This document shows, one piece after another, positions 55,366 through 64,000 of a DNA stretch of 64,000 bases. The DNA comes from Hymenopus coronatus (taxonomy: Eukaryota; Arthropoda; Insecta; Mantodea; Hymenopodidae). Both the position numbers and the translations under genes were made by a program. The stretch covers positions 285,204,284 through 285,268,283 of the forward strand of contig CM060900.1 of NCBI GenBank assembly GCA_030762935.1, written 5' to 3'. The notes below the pieces were generated by a model that was not told the origin of the DNA, did not search any database, and saw nothing but the letters and a program-made list of their open reading frames with translations. Each line of letters opens with the position of its first letter. Position 1 is the first letter of the stretch.

Positions 55366-56863
55366 CACTACCGCTCAAAAGTTTTTGAACAGCCTGTTTT
55401 GCTGCAATTAACAAGTGTATAACGCCAAATAAAGCCTATGTCATATTATAAATGGTAAAAATCCATGGAGACATAATTGAAATTTACTAAGCTACCTTTT
55501 GTTTTTCAATTATGTGCATTTTGAAAATGTAGCATTTGTTGGCCTTTATAGGAACGATTACCGTAAGGTTGCTTTGGATGTCATAATATGTCTGTGATTC
55601 CCTAGATGTCGTTCACAGATATCTGGACATAGGTATTGGCTGCGAACAGCACTTCAGTGCTTCATAAGCAGATGAATGGTACACATTGTTATTGTGCAGT
55701 TGAAAAGTCTGAAATGGGTAAAAGAAGGGAGCTTCAACAGAAAAACGTGCTGCAATAGTCAGCTTACATAAAGCAGGCGACACCGTACGTCAAATTGCCA
55801 CACAAGAACACGTTTCCTTGGAAAGTGTCCATTACACTGTAAAGAGGTATGTAACTATAAATAGCAATAAGGATCGTTATCGAAAGGGGAGGCCTCGAAA
55901 AGTGAGCATAAACATTTAATAGTGACCAGCAAACGCGATCGTTTCAAAACAGCACCCATACTGACAGCAGAACGGAATCAGTTGAGGGATGAATCTGTGA
56001 GCATTTCTACACTAAAGAGACGACTTCAGGATGCACATCTGAACGGTTGATTTGCGGCAAAGAAACCCCTATTGAGAGCGGTCAATAAACGGAAAAGATT
56101 ACAATGGGCCAAGCGACATGTAAGCTGGGTTGTTGATCAGTGGAAAAATGTATTATTTACAGATGAATCTAAGTTTGAGCTATTTGGCTCAAAACGTCGC
56201 CAGTTTGTTTGACGTGCAAAAGGTGAACGCATGGCACCTCAGTACATATGCCCTACAGTCAAGCATGGAGGTGGGTCGGTGCTGTAATGGGGTTGTTTTG
56301 GTGGCAATAGGATAGGCGATTTTGTGAAAATAGAAGGAATGATGAAGAAGGGGCATTATCACAACATTCTCCAACGCCTGCCAAACCATCTGGGATGCGG
56401 TTAATTGACAAAGGGTTTGTTCTGCAGCAGGACAATGACCCCAAACATACATATATACTCTGTAGAAGATACGTTGAACGATTGGAAGAGACACAAGTCT
56501 TGAAGAATATGGTTTGACGCCCTCAAAGTCCTGACTGCAATCCTATTGAACTACTTTGGGATCATGTGAACAGAGAGGAAAGAAAGAAACAATCCACTAA
56601 TGTAAATGTATTGTGGAGTCATGTGCACAACATATGGAGGGATATTTCGAAAGGTACACTGGCGGAATTAATAGAAAGAATGGCCAGAGTTTGCGCAGCT
56701 GTAATTAAAACAAGGAAAGGTTACTTTGAAGAAAGCAAAATCTTACGTGTATTGCTGATTTTCATTAAATATATTGTTGTGACTGCAAACTATGTCTTTT
56801 TTATTCCATTGTTTCAATAAATCCTAAACATGAGGTGTGTTCAAAAACTTTTGTGCGACAGTG
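55366..56863 (+). mobile_element. Tc1-like DNA transposon, full length
   Basis: TA duplications at 55364-55365 and 56864-56865 flank inverted ends CACTACCGCTCAAAAGTTTT and, from the right, CACTGTCGCACAAAAGTTTT (both continuing TTGAACA). At 1,498 bp it is a normal Tc1 length. The transposase is on the plus strand and has many stops. Confidence 0.9.
55714..56820 (+). pseudogene. Tc1-type transposase, multiple stops and frameshifts
   Basis: Starting at ATG 55714, the reading (through frameshifts) shows MGKRRELQ, VRQIATQEHVSLESVHYTVK (helix-turn-helix), YRKGRPRK, LQWAKRHVSWVVDQWKNVLF then TDESKFELFGSK (first catalytic Asp). It goes on with VKHGGGSVL, GDFVKIEGMMKKGHYHNIL, QQDNDPKHT (second Asp), RPQSPDCNPIELLWDH (catalytic Glu in a DD34E arrangement) and RMARVCAAVIK. 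Catalytic residues can still be read, but at least four stop codons (for example near 55919, 56048, 56211 and 56284) and frame changes prevent a product. It would excise and insert at TA sites. Confidence 0.85.
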
Positions 56864-56865
56864 TA

Positions 56866-58497
56866 TATTAGTCTCACTATAGAAATATGTTCATGTGTTG
56901 TTTTATTTTTTTGCCGCATTATGCAAAACACGTTTGTTTTTACATCTTGCACTTAACTTGTAACAATGTTAAAGAAAACGAAATCTGAATATGAGCCTAA
57001 CTTAAATTTCAACCCTACCGAAGTTCAGTTTGGTTTTCGATAATAACCCAACCAGTTGGTAACGTTAATAAATGTCGTCTACTCCACGTTTTTACTCGAT
57101 ATTTTTTACTTTGTAATTTATGGATGTGCGGATATTTTAACAAAGTTTTCAGACATTTAATACGAAACTTTATTTCAATTACTAAATCAAACTCTGTTTC
57201 CTTTGCTTTACTAAGAATGATATTATGATTATTATTACTATTATTATTATTATTATTGTTATTATTATTATAATTATTATCATTATCATCAGCGCATTGC
57301 TCTGTGCCACAATGTGATTTTTAGCTGATAGCAGCTTTATAACTATAAGGGTAATTGAGCTATAAGACTATTAGGATTTTGTCAGAATCAGGGAGGCGGC
57401 CTTCCCAAATTCGGGAAATAATGTTTATTGTAATAGTTCACTTATTCATCTGTCCAGTATTTAAATAAGTTCTTTTATTGTAACATGGAGGACAGAAATA
57501 CGTATTTGGTTTGTGGATGACGAAGTTGACGTGCAATGTTTTGAGCTTCATTTCTTTGCTTAGTAGGCAAGTAAACTACTCAAAACAAAAATACCCAAAT
57601 GGGCATTACTGACTTGCACTGATAACCTATCAGAAACCTGGGACATAGAGTATTAAAATCCAGGATACATCAAGGAACCGAATATAAGAAATCATGATAC
57701 TTGTTACACAAGTTTTAGTGTTCCTTTTTTTTTTTTTTTTTTTTTTTTCTCGAGGCACGCTTGTACACACTTACAGTGCTTCGTGCACATAAAGGGGAGT
57801 TTGCACCTTTCTGATACATAGATCCTAAAAATGCGTATTACGCTTCTAGGTTGTGACTGAAGTGCGTAACCAAAAAATCAGATGGCAGAGCTAAAAGGCC
57901 AAATGACAGTCATTTCGTTTATTAGACAGGATGGAATATTACAAGTATATGTCCATTAATTGTAAGGGAAGGACCTAGCTCTGAAAGTGATTATTACAAG
58001 TGCTAGTCTAGCAATACCTCAGGTAGATTAATAATTTGAGACTGCATGATGTATATATCTTACCCTTGGGACTATGTCACACCACTAACATCTCTCCGAA
58101 CTGTATCTCGAAAGTTCTTCATAAGTGCGGTGCCCCTGAGAGTGCGATTGGCTATGGTGCATCTTATGCTGATGGAAGAGAAGTCATTACATTAATGTAA
58201 ACCAGATATCGATCTCATTATTTCGGATATAGTTTGTATCTTTCATTTTTCCCAATGGGCGTTTTATGAGGAATATTTCAGCATTTTCAGGAACATAACA
58301 TGCACACGCTGGCAACTTTGCAGACAGCCGACCGGTTTGCTAAGAGCTGGGATGGCGTGTTCCCTTCAAAACTGGAATTAGGTCCGCGTGTAAACTGCTT
58401 TCACTTCGCTGTATGGCACGTGGCTCATGAGTTATGCAATGGTGACGTTTACAGGATAAATATCCAGTAATTGCATCTGCAGCTTACAATGACACAT
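56866..58497. other. Unassigned AT-rich non-coding DNA
   Basis: No gene is recognisable. A (TTA)n tract lies at about 57226-57292 and a T-run at 57726-57748. Confidence 0.5.
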
Positions 58498-58505
58498 TTT
58501 GTAAC

Positions 58506-61500
58506 CAGGGGCGAAGCGTGGCATTTTTTGTAGGATAGGCTGATAATTATGAATTTCGAAAAAAACAAAAACAAAAAAAAAAAACTTAAAACGAAAGCTT
58601 GTAAAACAGAAAGACTACAGAATTACCTTAATTATATGTTTCTTTCAAGACTTTATGAAAGCACTACAGAAATTACAAATACATAACATTAAACAATTAG
58701 AGATTAATTAAATGTATAGTAGCTCACCTTATAGCTTTTTGTAGATTTGTTTTGTGCTCCTGTCTGTTTTCAGAGCATAGAAATCAATAACTCGAAATAT
58801 GAACTTCTGCCGTTTGGTTGAAGATTTCACAGTTCCTTTCTCTCTAGCCAAAATCGCCAAGTTTGACAGTGTGTTATTTGTCATTGTGTTGCGGAGGTAG
58901 GTTTTAACACGCTTTAATGTGCTCATGCTTCTTTTGCAAAAAAAAACAGTGGTCGCTGGAATTGCAAGAACCAACAACAGTAATTTCACACAATCGGAAA
59001 ATACATTTTAATGCATTATTTATGACTGAGTTAAGTAGATCCCGAGACTGTAGACGTTTATTCTGACTGCTGAATAAAGAAAGCTCTCTTTCCAGTTCTA
59101 CTCTGTCAAAGAAGGGATACGTTTTAAGCATATTTTCAAACTCACGTGTTGGAAAATTGTTTGGCTTACTGTAACCTGAAAACCTTTTCTCAGTTACAAG
59201 TTCAGTAGAATCTATTTCTTGAAGGTCCTTGAATTTAGTTTCCATGTTTACTACCACTGTGTCAATTATTTCGAATACTAGCCTTCTTAAGTTCTGAATG
59301 CATGTTTCTGGTTCGTTAAAATTAATTTAAGATCCTACTGAAGTCATAAAGCTCCGAGCTTCCACTATGCATTTCAAAATAATTTGTTCACATCTTTATC
59401 TTTCAATATTCTTAATGCAGTTTTCAATTCCAAACATACAGCGTCTTATACCTGTAATTTTACTTTGTAGGATATCAAATAAGATACTTGTGGGCTGGAA
59501 AATTTAATTATATAGCTGCAGTAGAAAACCAAAAGTTTGATCATCCAGTATATTATTTAGTTCAATTGCTTGATGTAAAGAACTATTATCCCACCAGTCA
59601 TTGTTTATTGCATCATTAAATGCTGTTTTCAGGTCTGCATAATGAAGAAGTGTGGTTTGTGCAACGCGTGAATGGAAATTCTATCTTGTTTCACAAGGAC
59701 TTGACATTTTAAATTCTCTTTCCCTCAGAAGTTTACTTCTCTTACTGGAACGGCTAAAGTATGTGTGAAATCCTGATAGAGTTGCCACAAAAATCTTTAC
59801 TTGTGTTATTCTTTTACAAGCATAGAGGAGTACTAGGTGTAATTGATGTGCGGAGCAGTGGAGAAAGAGAGCATTACGATATGTTTGCTTTACGATATAA
59901 TGGACACCAGAATTTTTTCCTGACAATGCACTGCAGCCATTGTATGTTGGCGATACTAATTTATTCTTATTAAAATACCACCTGCTCAGCTCGTGCAACA
60001 AAGCGGTGGCTATGCCTTGTGCACTCCGATCCTCTGATGCGTCATAGAACCCAACGAATCCTCTTATATTTCTCCCAATTCCTTATTTGCACAAAGAAAA
60101 ACTACACTAATATGACTTCTAGTTGTGACATCCGATGACTCATCGGCTTGTACGGATACGAAAGGGCTATTTTAAATTGTACTTGAAATTTGTTCTTTAA
60201 CAACATCCGTAATACAAGCTATTAATTCATTCTAACTGTTGTTAAATTCTCCATCGGATGTTAAATGATCTTTCATATATGGTTCTTCTTCTGCCGAGAA
60301 ATCCAAAAGCTCTAAATACTTTCCCTTATTTATTGATGCCTCCGATTCGCCATGGCCTAGAAGAGCTAACACTTGTCGTGCTAAAAATAGCAGGTAGTCG
60401 AAATAAGTCTCTTCATTACACTTCTGTTTCGATCAACCTTCTAATTATGTTTCAAAGCTGCCAAGCGCATTGCTTCTGAAAGAGCATGGTCAATTCTAAC
60501 TGTGCCCAGCTGATTGTATTTAACAGCTGATGTGATATGTGAAATTGAACATTCGTGCTTTTTAGCTTTCGAAAGGAAAAGTTTAAGACCCTCTTCGCCT
60601 ATCCCCATTTGAGCCATTCAAAACCATCGTTACCCACAACAAAACAACACACAATAATAACAAAACAGTTTGTTTCTTGTAATGCTGCCACTCAACCTCG
60701 GTTTTAGCTGTGGCATTGGTTGTGGAAACGCCTTACAAAGTTTCCATAAGATTTTTGAATGCACAGGCTTAACGTCGGCATTCGGTCTTACAGCAGGAGT
60801 TTATCTTCTGAAGGTAGACGAGAGAAGAGTTTCAATTAAAAAAATACATACAAATGGATCTTGTGAAAAATTAAATGCGACCATGCCGGTTGGAGTTTGT
60901 CAACAATCAACACACCATGTGACAAAATATATATTTAAATATTAGAATAGGCTACTTACAGTTTTCTTTCGACAATATAATGACATGAATTAGGTTCCAC
61001 CATAATCACGTGTACATGCTTCGTAACTACCAACAATTGAAATAAGTAAGGCTTCCAAATTTTAATTTGAGAAAAAAATAACAATGAAAATACATGGACC
61101 ATCTTCTATCATCTTACGACAACATCCAATGATGCATTTAAATTTATTTTCTATGAATTATGAATGTCTTCTTTTTCTTTTCTTCGAAATGAACACTTAA
61201 ATTAAAAGTTACTTTTATCACACTACCCAACCAGGCGATTAGAAGTGGCATTCTCTGTTAGGGAATCGAAAGAATTACACATGAGTCTGCTGGTAAAACG
61301 AAGAAACAAATAAATGCCGGCTTTTATGACCCCTATCAGTCACATTGGAACCCTGTCCTCCATGCGAAAGAAACGGGCTTACTGAGCATGCTCCTAAAAG
61401 GCATAGAAATCCAAGTTGCCATTGGTTGCAGAACAGTGATGCATTATACTGGCGGATGTATAATTGGGGGTTACAAGAGTTTGATCCAGTTATTTTAGAT

Positions 61501-61548
61501 TTTTTGGATAAGCTCAGTCGTAGAGTTTTAATGGACGCTTCATCGCTG
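58506..61548 (-). mobile_element. hAT-superfamily DNA transposon with 8-bp target duplications
   Basis: TTTGTAAC occurs at 58498-58505 and 61549-61556. The left end CAGGGGCGAAGCGTGGC and the right end (reversed) CAGCGATGAAGCGTCC are imperfect inverted repeats sharing GAAGCGT. Between them lies a hAT transposase of the ZMYM1-like lineage on the minus strand. Length of 3,043 bp, 8-bp duplication and CAGGGG-type termini are all typical of hAT. Confidence 0.85.
58729..60640 (-). pseudogene. hAT transposase (ZMYM1-like lineage), decayed
   Basis: Minus-strand reading from about 60640 gives an N-terminal FEMAQMGIGEEGLKLFLSKA segment and a catalytic-domain start (QADESSDVTTRSHISVVF, near 60150). The stretch 60001-59681 follows (TYNGCSALSGKNSGVHYIVK, ALFLHCSAHQLHLVLLYACK). 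Last come EFENMLKTYPFFDRVELERE (59257-58904) and the C-terminal dimerisation region IPATTVFFCKRSMSTLKRVK then TYLRNTM (58960-58870). These segments appear in correct order for a hAT transposase. Several frameshifts and stops separate them. The protein would bind the terminal repeats and insert with 8-bp staggered cuts. Confidence 0.85.
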
Positions 61549-61556
61549 TTTGTAAC

Positions 61557-61950
61557 CTAAACACAGAATCTACGGATAATCTGCTCATTCAGCTTTAAAC
61601 TTAAATACGTTGTGCAATTGATATCGATAACAATCTTAGGCACCAAGCCATCTTCCTAGGCCAGTGAGGAGGCGCTGAAAATTAGGCGTAAGGAACAGAG
61701 GCTATGCGCATTATTTAAAGGCTATGCTGGTTTAAACGCATGGGTGGTTGTTACGAACAAATTAGAGAACGCATTATACCAGGCACTAAAAATAATTTGT
61801 TCAAAAGTAAGAGGGGAAGGTACAGAAACGGCGTAGCAAATTCATTTTTGTTAATAGAAATAGAACAATTAAAATGTAATGAATTGCCTGAAGCAGGTTT
61901 TCAGGGCTGTCCTAGAAGACATTTGGGAAACATCCCAAAACAATGGATGT
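61557..61950. other. Unassigned non-coding DNA
   Basis: Nothing recognisable between the hAT element and the ACAT microsatellite. The frame starting at 61740 runs into the repeat and is not a gene. Confidence 0.5.
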
Positions 61951-61954
61951 TGGA

Positions 61955-61957
<3 letters not shown>

Positions 61958-61985
<28 letters not shown>

Positions 61986-62228
61986 CATACATACATACAT
62001 ACATACATACATACATACATACATACATACATACATACATACATACATACATACATACATACATACATACATACATACATACATACATACATACATACAT
62101 ACATACATACATACATACATACATACATACATACATACATACATACATACATACATACATACATACATACATACATACATACATACATACATACATACAT
62201 ACATACATACATACATACATACATACAT

Positions 62229-62258
<30 letters not shown>
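61958..62258 (+). repeat. (ACAT)n microsatellite, about 71 units, then (AC)n
   Basis: About 285 bp of essentially uninterrupted ACAT tetramer, ending in a short (AC)n. Tyr-Ile-His-Thr and Met-Tyr-Val-Cys frames on both strands are artefacts of the repeat. Confidence 0.97.
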
Positions 62259-62260
<2 letters not shown>

Positions 62261-62429
62261 TTAAATTATGCTTTTGAGTTCACATTGTTGTAAACAGTAA
62301 TTGGTGATATTGATTAGATAATTAATGAATGGAAATAGCATGATAACTAATAACTTCTTAACTGTCTGTAATTAACTATTAATAACTAGCGAAACAGATC
62401 TGGACATAAGAGAATCTTAATGCAAGCTA

Positions 62430-63699
62430 GGACGCGAGTAATTTTCCCAAGAGCAGCTGGAACCTGATCATCGGCCTGAAATGGCCTTCGTCTGTAATGA
62501 AGTGCCAGAGCTTTTAACTAACCTTTCCGACTATCAGAGAGAGGATCCTGAGTTAGGTTGCCTAATAGAACGCCTACATGCAGGAGAGCAAGTCACACCG
62601 TTAGTCTTGCGCAAGGGGGTGTTAATGGGCTACTCAGAATTTAATCACCGGCTAAGGTTATAGTTTCGCAGGCATTAGTATCGGCCGTTTTTTTATTTAT
62701 TTTTTATCATTTTATGCTTCCCAAACGGTAGCCATCCTCGGACATATAAGATCCAACAGAAGATACGCAAGCAGTTTTTATGAAAGGGTATGGATAGGGA
62801 TAACACGATGAGGGTAAGGAAATGTTCGCTTTGTGCGACAGCTATGCCAGCCCAGCGTAACCATGGGGGGGGGGGATCTGAATATGCCACCCAGTTTTTG
62901 AGAAATCCTTTGTAGATCTATTCGGACCTATCCCTGAATTTACCCAGCACAATACCTATGTGGGGTTGTGCTGGTGGTGGTGGACGGCTTACTAATTTTG
63001 TATGGCTTAATGCTGTCCCTAGGGCTATTGCGTTACTCGAACTCTTGCTAATAATTTTACAGTATTTGGGCCATCACAAACGACAATGTCGGAAAACGGC
63101 ACCCAATTGATGGCTAGGTTGTTTAAAAGCTTCTGTTTTAGGTGAGGAATCAAGCATGTTACTGGGACCACTTATCCAAACCCTTCTCACGCGGAAAGCG
63201 TTAAATGAAATCTCAAATCCACGCTTATTATTGCGTGCATCATAACCTCCGGAATAGCAAAGTACATTATATAGTTTGCCTTTAAATCTGCTTGCCATTA
63301 AGCACACAAAGCCACTTCTTTTTCTTCATTTTCTTTTACACCTAATTCTGCTTTGTTAAAAGGGTGATCTCTTTAGGATTTATTGCCGGATCAGATTTCC
63401 CACAAATAGATCACCCAGGCCTGAGATAGGACATTGAATAACTTAAACCTCGCTTGGCAGTGGAGGAAACTTCGGCATGAGGAGTTTAAGCCTTCCGTAT
63501 TTTCGGTGTGATCTAGAGTCATGTGCCGCAACTATCCTCTTAGTTCGCGAAACAGGCCATTGCTGCCAAGTTGGTTTCCAGATATTTGGCTTCCTATGTG
63601 ATTACCCGGATTTTTAAACGCGTGTCGTGCTTGCTCTGCCATGAGGTGACTAAACAAGAGCGTCGAGCGCACATTTCCAAGTTGAAATTATTGGTTTAA
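62430..63699 (+). pseudogene. Ty3/gypsy-type pol relic: RNase H-integrase linker and integrase
   Basis: Frame 62481-62663 reads NLSDYQREDPELGCLIERLH, which belongs to the linker before the integrase zinc domain of gypsy pol. Further on, shifted frames give KCSLC (HHCC finger, about 62820), FVDLFGPIPEF (first catalytic Asp, about 62910) and VVLVVVDGL (about 62965). Next are MSENGTQLMARLF (where DNG with the second catalytic Asp is expected, about 63085) and PNPSHAESVK (catalytic Glu region, about 63180). A C-terminal block with FAKQAIAAKLVSRYLASYVI and QERRAHISKLKLL ends at 63699. Integrase inserts the cDNA of an LTR retrotransposon. The Asp-to-Glu change, G-run and frameshifts make it inactive. 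A 3' LTR may begin shortly after but is not identified. Confidence 0.75.
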
Positions 63700-64000
63700 T
63701 GGCGTCAGTGCACCTTTCCACTCTTCCTCCATTACTCACTCTTATGATGATGTGGGTCTTAAGATTTTGCTTTATTTTATTTTTTCCCTTTTACATCAGT
63801 TCTTTTTATAATTTTTATGTGATTGTTGCGAATATATATAATGTTATTATTGTAAATATAGAGTCATACGCATGTATAATACGTCGCAATTTGCCCATTG
63901 GAAGGAGGTATGCTCGGAGGAGCCTGCTACTGCTTTTGTTTTTTCTTCCACCTTACATTTTGCCTTTTCCTCCTTCGCTGGTGAGGGGTTCCGCTTTGGC
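63700..64000 (+). other. Flank after the gypsy pol relic, possible LTR start
   Basis: AT- and T-rich sequence with no gene. An LTR would be expected near here, but only one end lies in the window, so it cannot be recognised by repetition. Confidence 0.35.

Noticed and set aside
61740..62293. Tyr-Ile-His-Thr and Met-Tyr-Val-Cys repeat proteins
   Set aside because: All frames of the ACAT repeat are open on both strands; no upstream gene structure.

Overview
This window looks like eukaryotic, almost certainly arthropod (probably insect), intergenic DNA made mostly of transposable elements and their debris. The evidence is the mix of mobile families: R1, I, LOA and L1/Tx1-like non-LTR retrotransposons, mariner and Tc1 elements, a hAT element, a Maverick/Polinton-type element, a gypsy pol fragment, at least three tRNA-derived SINE families and many AT-rich microsatellites. 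I found no host protein-coding gene and no convincing functional tRNA or rRNA gene. The species cannot be named from the sequence.

Layout. 1-1.66 kb: an R1-clade retrotransposon cut by the window edge, ending in an A-rich tail and a TAA-type microsatellite. 3.0-4.1 kb: a foldback repeat followed by phased A-tracts. 4.7-9.7 kb: SINE pieces and unassigned AT-rich DNA. 9.7-14.1 kb: an old direct duplication of about 2 kb, with SINEs inserted in the first copy. 14.78-15.47 kb: five tandem units of 142-144 bp. 16.6-18.0 kb: an antisense R1-clade reverse transcriptase relic. 18.84-21.0 kb: a mariner split by a 900-bp insertion with its own target-site duplication. 21.15-30.39 kb: a 9.2-kb Maverick/Polinton-type element with terminal inverted repeats of about 0.95 kb, AG/CT ends, a near-perfect 6-bp target duplication and a decayed protein-primed family B DNA polymerase gene. 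33.0-35.2 and 41.5-43.1 kb: two highly similar inverted copies of an unknown repeat, enclosing an antisense LOA-type retrotransposon (35.2-39.0 kb). 44.4-44.7 kb: a small insertion with its own target duplication and two near-perfect 90-bp inverted arms carrying a hammerhead-ribozyme-like core. 44.7-47.4 kb: an antisense L1/Tx1-like relic. 48.0-48.9 kb: a deleted mariner. 48.99-54.92 kb: a full-length I-clade retrotransposon with a 12-bp target duplication. 55.37-56.86 kb: a complete but dead Tc1. 58.51-61.55 kb: a hAT element with 8-bp duplications. 62.4-63.7 kb: a gypsy pol (integrase) relic.

The elements do not form a cooperating gene set. They record successive insertions: the I element and the deleted mariner sit inside SINE-type repeat units, and the 900-bp repeat sits inside a mariner. 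Almost all coding parts are broken; the I element is the best preserved. The most unusual objects are the compact Maverick-like element with its internal repeats and curved-DNA-like termini, and the hairpin insertion at 44.4-44.7 kb.
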